From an uncultured Clostridia bacterium (GTDB lineage Bacteria; Bacillota; Clostridia; Oscillospirales; CAG-272): a stretch of 20,468 nucleotides of DNA. The position numbers were made by a program, and so were the translations under genes. Below are positions 8,321 to 14,877 of the stretch, piece after piece. Below the pieces are notes generated by a model. The model worked only from the letters and a program-made list of their open reading frames with translations. It did not search any database and was not told where the DNA came from. How positions within the stretch are numbered: position 1 is the first letter of the stretch; each line of letters begins with the position of its first letter. Location: assembly GCA_904502055.1 (NCBI GenBank), contig CAJGDZ010000012.1:1-20468 (forward strand), written 5' to 3'.

Positions 8321-8713
8321 ATGCTTAAAATTCTTCCCATACAGTCAAAGGCCGATCAGGAGCTGTATTGCTCGCGTTGCGGCGTTACGTATCGCGCCGA
8401 TGCGCTTGCCTACGCCGCGTCGGTTGACGAAAAATTCATCGGAATCTGCCAATTCCGCACGGCCGGTGAGGTTGGTGAGGTCTTTGATCTTACTCTTGTG
8501 CCCGGCGTTGAGGACTTTGAGGCCATCTTTTTGATGGGCCGCGCCGCACTGAATTTTATTGACCTTTGCGGTGTTCACAAGGCGATCTACGCTTCCGAGA
8601 AGGCTGATGAATCGCTCCTGAAGGCAGTTGGCTTCAAGAAAAACGGGGACGGTATTTTTGAGATGGATCTGAAGGACTTTTTCCTGCACCCCTGTCAGCA
8701 TCACGATCATTAA
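8321..8713 (+). CDS. Small GNAT-like protein with His/Cys tail
   Basis: This 130-residue protein begins 3 bases after rluB and is surely expressed with it. I do not recognise a named gene. The middle and C-terminal parts resemble a short GNAT acetyltransferase: a strand ending in FIGICQFRTAGE, a helix around 68-85, and an LLKAVGFKKNGDGIFEMDL segment (99-117) like the last GNAT motif. The classic R/QxxGxG/A acetyl-CoA loop is not evident, so catalytic activity is uncertain. Two cysteines (C17, C20) form a CxxC pair, and the extreme C-terminus is HPCQHHDH (123-130), which could bind a metal. A ribosome binding site (AAAAGGAAAAGG) lies inside the end of rluB. Confidence 0.75.
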   Translation: MLKILPIQSKADQELYCSRCGVTYRADALAYAASVDEKFIGICQFRTAGEVGEVFDLTLVPGVEDFEAIFLMGRAALNFIDLCGVHKAIYASEKADESLLKAVGFKKNGDGIFEMDLKDFFLHPCQHHDH

Positions 8714-8827
8714 AAGCAAAACACCGATTTTGGTTTTTTCGCCAAACTTTTCAATAAATAAAACCTTTCTTTTACGAAAAAAATATGTGTAAACACATTT
8801 TCGAAAAAGAAAGGTTGTTTTATTTAT
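8714..8827 (+). promoter_or_regulatory. Long AT-rich hairpin covering an RBS and start codon
   Basis: Bases 8754-8827 fold on paper into one long, interrupted stem of roughly 29 pairs. An outer 10 bp pairs 8754-8763 with 8818-8827. A second 10 bp pairs 8764-8773 with 8805-8814. Two short inner stems follow, ending in ATGTG/CACAT at 8785-8789/8794-8798. The ribosome binding site AAAGG (8810-8814) pairs with CCTTT (8764-8768), and the first two bases of the ATG at 8826 are also paired. Upstream, 8718-8739 holds only a weak hairpin with a T run, a doubtful terminator for the lon-to-GNAT unit. I found no convincing sigma-A promoter here. Confidence 0.55.
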
Positions 8828-9368
8828 GAAAAGAAAAATACTTTGCGGCGTTTGTATCGCTCTCATTTTGACGTTATCACTCTGCATACTTGCCGCCGCT
8901 GCCCGTATGAACCGCGATACGCCGATGGACTCGTCCGCCGGCACGCCGAACGACACCTCCATTCTCGACGGAGTACTGGGAACCGAGATGCTTCCCACGC
9001 CAAACAACGGGACGAATGACAACACGGAAAACAATAACAATGCGACAAATGACAACATGGCAAATGACGCCACCGACACAACCGACAGCATGCCGCTGGA
9101 TTCGATGCTTCCCGAAACCAACGTTCCCGATGCCGATATCGGAGGCGCGGTCGGTGACAACGACAGTGATTCGGTACCCGATGCGGTTGACAGTGACGAT
9201 GACAACGATGGCGTGAGAGACCCTGCTGACAGCGACGCCAATGGCGACGGTGTGAATGACGACGAAAAGCGGACGGGGATCGTGGGAATCATTCTTGCGG
9301 TCGTTGTCGTTGTTGCCGTGATCATCGTTATCATCGCCGTTGTGCCTAAGAAGCCCAAGGAGTCTTAA
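8826..9368 (+). CDS. Secreted/anchored Asp-rich protein, thrombospondin type-3-like
   Basis: This 180-residue protein has no family I can name. The N-terminus has a signal-peptide-like hydrophobic helix (about 5-26). Residues 40-110 are low-complexity, rich in Asn, Asp and Thr. Residues 111-147 are packed with DSDxDxD and DxNGDGV patterns like calcium-binding thrombospondin type-3 repeats. A second hydrophobic helix (151-173) and a basic tail (KKPKES) follow, the usual layout for C-terminal membrane anchoring with the acidic part outside. Translation may be limited by the hairpin over its ribosome binding site; the spacing from AAAGG to ATG is also long (11 bases). It ends in a strong terminator. 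The two hydrophobic segments and the acidic region are directly visible; calcium binding is inferred. Confidence 0.8.
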   Translation: MKRKILCGVCIALILTLSLCILAAAARMNRDTPMDSSAGTPNDTSILDGVLGTEMLPTPNNGTNDNTENNNNATNDNMANDATDTTDSMPLDSMLPETNVPDADIGGAVGDNDSDSVPDAVDSDDDNDGVRDPADSDANGDGVNDDEKRTGIVGIILAVVVVVAVIIVIIAVVPKKPKES

Positions 9369-9405
9369 AAACAAAAAGCCTGATTTTTATCAGGCTTTTT
9401 GTTTT
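9368..9405. terminator. Bidirectional intrinsic terminator
   Basis: A perfect 16-bp inverted repeat, AAAACAAAAAGCCTGA at 9368-9383 and its complement at 9390-9405, flanks a 6-base loop. A/T runs on both sides provide the U tract in either direction. It lies between convergent genes and touches the last base of one stop codon and the stop codon of cdd, so it probably ends both transcription units. Confidence 0.93.
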
Positions 9406-9808
9406 ACTTTAAATTTTCAGGCGAAAAGGAAAGCGGGAAAAGTTCTCCGAAGGTATAGGACTTGAAATCCTCTTTTGTGCCAAGCAGAATGCGAAAATCC
9501 TTTTGACAAAATTCTGCCATCACTTGACGGCAAACGCCGCAAGGCGAGCAAAAGGTGGGGGGCTCCCCTGCCTTACCGCCGACAATGGCAATGGCCTCAA
9601 ACGCGCGTTCACCGCTTTTGACCGCCTCAAAAAAGGCAACGCGCTCGGCACAGACGGTGGGGGTGAAGGAGGCGTTTTCAATGTTACAGCCGACGTAGAC
9701 CTTGCCGCTTTTTGTCAACAGTGCCGCGCCGACCTTGAAGTCGGAATAGGGCGAATAGGCGCTCTCTCTTGCCTTTTCCGCCGCTTGCATAAGCTCAACG
9801 TCCGTCAT
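9404..9808 (-). CDS. cdd: Cytidine deaminase
   Basis: Cdd hydrolytically deaminates cytidine and deoxycytidine to uridine and deoxyuridine. The 134-residue product is the small homotetrameric type in which zinc is held by three cysteines: Cys53 in the CAE motif (Glu55 is the proton shuttle), and Cys90 and Cys93 in PCGVCRQ. The NIENASF substrate motif begins at 42. I chose the ATG at 9808 rather than one seven codons earlier because a strong AAAGGAGG site lies 7 bases upstream of it. Its ATGA then overlaps the deoB stop by 4 bases. It is the last gene of the deo operon, where it feeds deoxyuridine into salvage. Confidence 0.96.
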   Translation of the reverse strand: MTDVELMQAAEKARESAYSPYSDFKVGAALLTKSGKVYVGCNIENASFTPTVCAERVAFFEAVKSGERAFEAIAIVGGKAGEPPTFCSPCGVCRQVMAEFCQKDFRILLGTKEDFKSYTFGELFPLSFSPENLK

Positions 9809-10986
9809 TTGCCTTCCTCCTTTAAGCACTCCATCAAAAAGCTGTTTCCTGCGGTATTTCCCTTATCCACCCCAAGCGCATCGAGAACGGTGGCTGAAAT
9901 GTCGGCAAAACTCTCGCGCGTGCCGAGATTCACGGGAGCAATGCCCTCACCGTACATAAGCATCGGCGTGTCCTCGCGCGAGTGGTCGGTTGAGGGGGTG
10001 TTCGGATCACAGCCGTGATCCGCGGTGATCACAAGCAGGTCATCGGAACGCAGTCTTGGCAAAAAGGTTGCAAGCCAGGCATCAAATTCGGTAAGCGCCC
10101 CGGCATAGCCTGCCGCGTCGTTGCGGTGACCGTACAGCATATCAAAGTCCACGAGATTAACAAAGCAAAGACCGTGAAAATCGCGGTCAGCAAGCGCCAT
10201 GGTCTTTTCCATTCCGTCGGCATTGCCTGCGGTGTACTGCTTTTCCGAAATGCCCTTACCGGCAAAAATGTCGTAAATCTTGCCAACCGAAAGGGTATCA
10301 AATCCCTTTTCATTCAAAACATCAAGCATTGTTTTTTCGGGCGGCAGGAGCGAGAAATCGTGCCGTCGCGAGGTACGGGTAAAGGGATATTCGCCCGCAA
10401 AGGGGCGGGCGATCACGCGCCCCACGCCGTGCTCACCGACAAGCAGCCCGCGGGCGATCTCACAGCAACGGTAAAGCTCCTCCACGGGAACGACATCCTC
10501 GTGCGCCGCGATCTGGAACACGCTGTCCGCCGAGGTGTAAACGATCAGCCCCCCTGTGCGCATCTGTTCCTCACCGTAAACCTTGATGACCTCGGTGCCC
10601 GAATACGGCAGGTTACAAAGCACCCTACGCCCCGTTTGCTTTTCAAATTCGTCGATCAGGTCTCTCGGAAATCCGTTCGGGTAGGTGGGAAGCGGTGCCT
10701 TTGAGACAAGCCCCGCGATCTCCCAATGACCAATGGTGGTATCCTTGCCCATAGAGGCCTCACGCATACGCGCCACGGCGGCAAGATGCCCCTTTGTTTT
10801 GTCTCCTTCCACACCGTCGATGGCGAAAAGGCCGAGCCTCTCCAGCATCGGGCAGAAAAAGCCGGGCTCGCCCCGAATGGCATTCAGCGTATGGCTTCCC
10901 TCATCACCGAAGAAAGCGGCGTCAACAGCTTCACCGATACCAAGGCTATCCAGAACGATCAAAAACACTCGCTGAAAGCGCCTCAT
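9805..10986 (-). CDS. deoB: Phosphopentomutase
   Basis: DeoB interconverts (deoxy)ribose 1-phosphate and 5-phosphate, linking nucleoside phosphorolysis to central metabolism. The 393-residue protein belongs to the alkaline phosphatase superfamily and matches the usual length. Metal ligand Asp13 lies in the N-terminal VLDSLGIGEA segment. The phosphorylated threonine is Thr83 in KDTTIGHWE, which corresponds to Thr85 of the Bacillus cereus enzyme. The C-terminal TADHGCDPNTPSTDHSRE segment supplies further manganese ligands. Its start overlaps the deoD stop as ATGA, and its stop overlaps the cdd start in the same way, so all three are probably translationally coupled. Confidence 0.97.
   Translation of the reverse strand: MRRFQRVFLIVLDSLGIGEAVDAAFFGDEGSHTLNAIRGEPGFFCPMLERLGLFAIDGVEGDKTKGHLAAVARMREASMGKDTTIGHWEIAGLVSKAPLPTYPNGFPRDLIDEFEKQTGRRVLCNLPYSGTEVIKVYGEEQMRTGGLIVYTSADSVFQIAAHEDVVPVEELYRCCEIARGLLVGEHGVGRVIARPFAGEYPFTRTSRRHDFSLLPPEKTMLDVLNEKGFDTLSVGKIYDIFAGKGISEKQYTAGNADGMEKTMALADRDFHGLCFVNLVDFDMLYGHRNDAAGYAGALTEFDAWLATFLPRLRSDDLLVITADHGCDPNTPSTDHSREDTPMLMYGEGIAPVNLGTRESFADISATVLDALGVDKGNTAGNSFLMECLKEEGK
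9816..9823 (-). promoter_or_regulatory. Ribosome binding site deciding the cdd start
   Basis: On the minus strand AAAGGAGG sits 7 bases before the ATG at 9808, inside the end of deoB. It fixes the cdd start and supports coupling of deoB and cdd translation. Confidence 0.85.
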
Positions 10987-11702
10987 TCATTCCCCTCCGC
11001 GGTAGCAAGCGCCACCTCGATCATCTTGGTAAACGAGCTCTCTCTCTCCTCGGGGGAGATGTTCTGCTCGGGGTCAACAAAGGAATCGCTCACCGTGCAG
11101 ATGCAAAGTGCCTTTTTGCCGGCGCGCGCCGCATTGCAATACAGGGCGGCCGACTCCATCTCCACGCCGAGAACACCGAGCTTTGTCCAAGCCATACCCG
11201 ACTCGGTATCGTTATAAAACACGTCGGTGGAATAGATGTTGCCAACCATATAACGTGCACCGATACGATCGCACTCCTCTGCCGCCTTTTTCAAAAGCGA
11301 GAAATCGGCGATGGGGGCAAAGGTGCCGTTCATCTTATACTGCGCGGCAAAATTGCTGTCCGTGCAAGCACCCATTGCCAGCACGATATCGTGCACACGC
11401 AGATCCTCAAGGAAGCTTCCGCAGCTTCCCACGCGGATGATGCTGGAAACGTCGTAAAAATTAAAAAGCTCGTAGGAATAAATGCCAATGGAAGGCTGGC
11501 CCATGCCCGACGCCATCACCGAAACGCGCTTTCCCTTATAGTAGCCCGTGTAGCCCTGAACGCCGCGAATGTCGTTGACCAGCACCGCGCGATCCAAGAA
11601 ATTCTCGGCAATAAAGCGCGAGCGCTTGGGGTCACCGGGCATCAGAACGGTTTTGGCAAAATCCTCTTTTTTAGCAGAAATGTGAGGGGTTGGTATGGGC
11701 AT
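10983..11702 (-). CDS. deoD: Purine-nucleoside phosphorylase (hexameric, DeoD type)
   Basis: DeoD splits purine (deoxy)nucleosides with phosphate into free base and (deoxy)ribose 1-phosphate. The 239-residue product matches the hexameric family in length and motifs: MPGDPKRSRFIAENFL near the start, RVGSCGSF, GVEMESAALY for ribose binding, and VSDSF holding the catalytic aspartate. An AAGGAG ribosome binding site lies inside the end of deoC, and the gap to deoC is a single base. The 3' end overlaps deoB as ATGA. It supplies the substrate for DeoB. Confidence 0.96.
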   Translation of the reverse strand: MPIPTPHISAKKEDFAKTVLMPGDPKRSRFIAENFLDRAVLVNDIRGVQGYTGYYKGKRVSVMASGMGQPSIGIYSYELFNFYDVSSIIRVGSCGSFLEDLRVHDIVLAMGACTDSNFAAQYKMNGTFAPIADFSLLKKAAEECDRIGARYMVGNIYSTDVFYNDTESGMAWTKLGVLGVEMESAALYCNAARAGKKALCICTVSDSFVDPEQNISPEERESSFTKMIEVALATAEGNE

Positions 11703-11703
11703 A

Positions 11704-12372
11704 TCAGTAGCTCTCCTTATCGTTGATTTGTTTCATGGCTTTGACAAGACGGCTTGTGCCAAGGCGATCGGCGCCAAGACTTAAAAATTCCTCGGCGTCG
11801 GCAAAATCCGAAATACCGCCTGCCGCCTTCACGCGAATATCCTTACCCACGTTTTGCGCCATCAGCGCCACGTCCGCAGGCGTTGCTCCGCCCGTAGAAA
11901 AACCGGTCGAGGTCTTGATATAATCTGCCCCCGCCTCAGTGACAATGTGGCACATCCTGATCTTCTCCTCCTCGGTCAGCAGGCAGGTCTCGATGATGAC
12001 CTTCAGGATCTTCTCGCCGCATGCTTCCTTAAGCGCGCGGATCTCCGCCCCGATCTCGTCGTAGCGGCCGTCCTTCAGCGCCCCGATGTTGATGACCATA
12101 TCGATCTCATCCGCGCCGCCTTCCAGCGCATCCTTGGTTTCAAAAAGCTTTACTGCGGTGGTATTGTAGCCGTTGGGAAAGCCGATGACCGTGCAGATCG
12201 CCAGCTTATCGCCCACGTACTCCTTTGCTTTCTTCACATAGCTCGGAGGAATGCAAACACTGGCCGTTCCGTATTGGATCCCGTCGTCACAGATCGCACG
12301 GATTTCCTCCCAGGTTGCCGTCACGGCAAGCAAGGTATGATCGCAATGCGAAAGTATTTCTTCTCTTTTCAT
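11704..12372 (-). CDS. deoC: Deoxyribose-phosphate aldolase
   Basis: DeoC cleaves 2-deoxyribose 5-phosphate into glyceraldehyde 3-phosphate and acetaldehyde, the last step of deoxynucleoside breakdown. The 222-residue TIM barrel shows the Schiff-base Lys153 in YIKTSTGF, the second active-site Lys182 in VKAAGGI and Asp91 in EIDMVINIG. The length is typical for the bacterial enzyme. It is the first gene of the deo operon. The transcript leader from the predicted start near 12431 is about 60 bases, and AGGAG precedes the ATG by 9 bases. Confidence 0.97.
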   Translation of the reverse strand: MKREEILSHCDHTLLAVTATWEEIRAICDDGIQYGTASVCIPPSYVKKAKEYVGDKLAICTVIGFPNGYNTTAVKLFETKDALEGGADEIDMVINIGALKDGRYDEIGAEIRALKEACGEKILKVIIETCLLTEEEKIRMCHIVTEAGADYIKTSTGFSTGGATPADVALMAQNVGKDIRVKAAGGISDFADAEEFLSLGADRLGTSRLVKAMKQINDKESY

Positions 12373-12403
12373 AAGGATTCTCTCCTGTTCTCTTATTCAT
12401 TCA

Positions 12404-12437
12404 AAAGGCGACGGAACTATTTTCTCCCGTCGCCTTT
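12404..12437 (-). terminator. Intrinsic terminator of the fak-plsX-acpP operon
   Basis: An 11-bp inverted repeat (AAAGGCGACGG at 12404-12414 and its complement at 12427-12437) lies just after acpP. On the minus strand it ends in a short T run (TTTT at 12406-12403). The predicted start of the deo transcript falls inside its upstream arm. Confidence 0.8.
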
Positions 12438-12466
12438 ATCATATCATTTTTTCGCTCTTTTGTCAA
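12438..12466 (-). promoter_or_regulatory. Sigma-A-type promoter of the deo operon
   Basis: On the minus strand a consensus TTGACA (-35, 12461-12466) is followed after 17 bases by TATGAT (-10, 12438-12443). Transcription would start near 12431, about 60 bases before deoC. The -35 box lies one base beyond the acpP stop codon. No obvious DeoR-like operator is seen. Confidence 0.88.
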
Positions 12467-12467
12467 C

Positions 12468-12695
12468 TTATTTTTGGCCGTCGAGATAGGTCACGACGTC
12501 ACCAACCGTATTGAAGGTGGCCAGCTCCTCGTCGGGAATGACAATGCCGTGCTCCTCCTCAATGGTCATCAAAAGCTGAAGAACCGAAATCGAATCCGCA
12601 CCGAGATCGTCCTTGATCTTGGAATCAAGCGTGATCTGCTCTGCGGGAATGCGAAGCTGCTTTGCAAGAAGTCCTTTTACCAATTCAAACATCAT
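12468..12695 (-). CDS. acpP: Acyl carrier protein
   Basis: ACP carries acyl chains on a phosphopantetheine arm for fatty acid and phospholipid synthesis. The 75-residue product has the four-helix ACP pattern, with Ser35 in LGADSIS as the attachment serine. Just after it, the recognition helix reads ISVLQLLMTIEEE: the usual acidic residues at the positions of E. coli Asp38 and Glu41 are Ser37 and Gln40, whereas the EEE further on is kept. The start is ambiguous between two adjacent ATGs. GGAGG is 5 bases from the first and 8 from the second, so the second may be used. The gene follows plsX with no gap and is last in its operon. Confidence 0.92.
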   Translation of the reverse strand: MMFELVKGLLAKQLRIPAEQITLDSKIKDDLGADSISVLQLLMTIEEEHGIVIPDEELATFNTVGDVVTYLDGQK

Positions 12696-13724
12696 TTATT
12701 CCTCCGTTTCTTGTGCGCCAAAGATCGCGTCAAGCGCTTCCTCGGTCTTTCCAGTCAATGAATTCAGCTCCATACGGTACGCCTGCTCAATGCATTTTGT
12801 AACCGCAGTTGCCTTGCTGCTTCCGTGTCCCTTCACCACGACCTTTGCCGTACCGAGAAGAACGCTTCCACCGTAATTCTGATAGTCCATAAACTTCTTT
12901 TCGTCTGCAAACATTTTGTAAAGGAAAAGTGCGCCGATCTTGTTGATCAGCTTGGACTTGATGTCGCGCTTGAGCTTGCCGAGCATTTCCAGAAGCGCGC
13001 CCTCGGTGGATTTGAGAAGCACGTTGCCCGAGAAGCCGTCGCAGACCACAAGGTCAAATTTACCCGACAAAAGGTCACGGCTTTCCATATTTCCCACAAA
13101 GTTGATGCCCGGTGTCTGGCTCAGAAGCTCGTAAGCCTTTTTACGGAGATCGTCTCCCTTTTCGGCCTCGGTTCCGATATTGAGAAGCGCCACGCGCGGA
13201 TTTTTTACGCCGTACACGTTTTCCAGATACAGACTTCCCATCACCGCATACTGCTGAAGGTAATCGGGGGTTATATCCACGTTAGCACCGCTGTCACAAA
13301 CACCGACAATACCGCCGTTCATAGTCGGGAGGATGGGGCAAAAGGCCGGACGAATGACGTTGCGAAGCCGTCCCAAGCGAAGCGTGGCCGCGGCCACGAG
13401 TGCCCCCGTCGAGCCGGTGCTGACAATGCCCGCCACCGTATCGTCCTCACGCAACAAACGAATGCTCTTCATCATCGAGCTTTCCTTCTTAAGACGGATG
13501 GCGTCGGTCGGCTTTTCGTTACAGGTAACCACCTCGGGAGCGTGAAGGATCTCAAGGCGGCTCTCGTCATAGGTCTTGTCCGCCAGCGCCTCACGGATGA
13601 GCGCCTCATCGCCGGCGAGAATGACCGAAAGATCGGGAAACTGCTCAAGCGCGGCAAGACTTCCGTCCACCTGCGCCAACGGACTATGGTCACCGCCAAA
13701 GCAATCTACTGCAATTTTGATCAT
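12696..13724 (-). CDS. plsX: Phosphate acyltransferase PlsX
   Basis: PlsX reversibly converts acyl-ACP and phosphate into acyl-phosphate, the acyl donor for PlsY. It also runs in reverse to charge ACP with exogenous fatty acids activated by Fak. The 342-residue protein has the family's landmarks: an N-terminal DCFGGDHSP loop (7-15, usually DxMGGD), STGSTGALVAAATLRLGR, RPAFCPILPT, CDSGANVD, and the C-terminal CDGFSGNVLLKSTEGA segment. The length is normal. The start codon overlaps the preceding GNAT stop as ATGA. Co-transcription with fakA, fakB and acpP places it directly in a fatty-acid incorporation route. Confidence 0.97.
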   Translation of the reverse strand: MIKIAVDCFGGDHSPLAQVDGSLAALEQFPDLSVILAGDEALIREALADKTYDESRLEILHAPEVVTCNEKPTDAIRLKKESSMMKSIRLLREDDTVAGIVSTGSTGALVAAATLRLGRLRNVIRPAFCPILPTMNGGIVGVCDSGANVDITPDYLQQYAVMGSLYLENVYGVKNPRVALLNIGTEAEKGDDLRKKAYELLSQTPGINFVGNMESRDLLSGKFDLVVCDGFSGNVLLKSTEGALLEMLGKLKRDIKSKLINKIGALFLYKMFADEKKFMDYQNYGGSVLLGTAKVVVKGHGSSKATAVTKCIEQAYRMELNSLTGKTEEALDAIFGAQETEE

Positions 13725-14866
13725 GCGTCCTCGCCCTCCTTTTTCAGAGTCTTTACATACGAGCGGCGGCGCTTATGCTGAGTCTCATCAAAGCGCTTCC
13801 ACAGGTTGCGAATGGCAAAATTGTCCTCCAGATTAAGGTTGGTCTCGGCATACTCGATGCCGTCGGACTGAAGCATCTTCATAAGGCCCGCCGCCACGGC
13901 GGTACTGATGCCGCGATTTAAGTACGTAGGCTCTACACCGACAAGAGCCAGGTCAAGCACCTTGGGCTTGTTGAGCGCGCGCAGGATACGAACAAGCGCT
14001 GCGGGCGTCAAACGTCCGCCCGATTTTTGCACCGCTTCACCGATGGCCGGGAAGCAGATGCCGAGGCACACAAGATTATCGTTTTCATCCAGAATCACCG
14101 CCACGTATTTGAGCTTGACGATCAGCTTGAAGTTGGAGATCATCATCTTCTTCATACCGTCGGTAAACGGAACCGTACCGTAAAGGTGCGCGTAAGATTT
14201 ATCCAAAAGCTCGAAAAATTTGTCGGCATACAGCTTCAAAAACTCGTTCACGCTCTTGGCCGGGCCGAAATGGAGCTTGTAGCGATTCATAATGAAGTCG
14301 GTCATCTTATCCAGCGAGCCGTCGTAATCGGCAGGAGCTCTGAGCTGGCTTTCGGTCCAGTCAACCTCCTTAACGTAGCCCAGCTTTTCAATGAGACCTC
14401 CGTAATACTCGGCGTTATACTGTTCCTCAAAGGTAGCAAGGTGCTCAAAGCCTTCGATGAGAAGTCCCTCACGCTCGAGATCCGAGAAGCCGAGCGGGCC
14501 GCAGATGGTGTCCATTCCCTTTGAGAGAGCCCATTCTTCGACCGCCTCAAACAGCGCTCGCGCGACCTCCTCATCGTTGACCGTATCAAATCGGGTAAAG
14601 CGGACACGCTTTTCTCCGCGAAGCTCATTGCTCACCTTCTGCAAAATGCCCGAAATGCGTCCGACCATCTTGCCGTCGCGATAAGCGTTGTAATACACCG
14701 CCTCGCAGGTGTCATAATACACATAATTTTTTCTGAAGATCTTTTTCTCGTCTCCGTAAAGCGGAGGAACAAAGCAGGGGTTGTCCTTGTAAAGCTTCAG
14801 CGGAAACTGCAAGAATTCTCTTTGCTGCTTTTTGGTCTTTACCTCTTGAATTACAACCGTTCCCAT
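13721..14866 (-). CDS. Long GNAT-fold acyltransferase-like protein in fatty-acid operon
   Basis: This 381-residue protein resembles a widespread, poorly characterised family of long GNAT-type proteins. The N-terminal half has the family pattern NPCFVPPL (29-36), a VGRISG strand (68-73) and CGPLGFSDLEREGLLIEGF (122-140). The C-terminal half has a GNAT acyl-CoA-binding motif, LVGVEPTYLNRGISTAV (308-324), and a later NLEDNFAIRNLWKRF segment (345-359). The substrate is unknown. The gene lies between fakB and plsX, 11 bases from the first and overlapping the second as ATGA, so it is co-translated with enzymes of acyl-phosphate and acyl-ACP metabolism. A CGGAGG site lies 5 bases before the ATG. An acyl-ACP- or acyl-CoA-using transferase is possible, but this is inference from context. 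Confidence 0.85.
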   Translation of the reverse strand: MGTVVIQEVKTKKQQREFLQFPLKLYKDNPCFVPPLYGDEKKIFRKNYVYYDTCEAVYYNAYRDGKMVGRISGILQKVSNELRGEKRVRFTRFDTVNDEEVARALFEAVEEWALSKGMDTICGPLGFSDLEREGLLIEGFEHLATFEEQYNAEYYGGLIEKLGYVKEVDWTESQLRAPADYDGSLDKMTDFIMNRYKLHFGPAKSVNEFLKLYADKFFELLDKSYAHLYGTVPFTDGMKKMMISNFKLIVKLKYVAVILDENDNLVCLGICFPAIGEAVQKSGGRLTPAALVRILRALNKPKVLDLALVGVEPTYLNRGISTAVAAGLMKMLQSDGIEYAETNLNLEDNFAIRNLWKRFDETQHKRRRSYVKTLKKEGEDA

Positions 14867-14877
14867 AAAAGCCTCCG

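Noticed and set aside
8718..8739. Weak hairpin with T run after the small GNAT-like gene
   Set aside because: Only three good pairs, a mismatch and A-T pairs; too weak to call a terminator with confidence.
8345..9358. 337-codon minus-strand open frame across the GNAT-like and Asp-rich genes
   Set aside because: The Thr/Ser/Val low-complexity product is the reverse reading of the Asp-rich segment. It also crosses the hairpin region and two plausible plus-strand genes with proper start sites.
10794..11726. 310-codon plus-strand open frame over deoB/deoD
   Set aside because: It is antisense to two firmly identified enzymes and has no motif.
12825..13781. 318-codon plus-strand open frame over plsX
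   Set aside because: It is a shadow of plsX; the product has no domain features.
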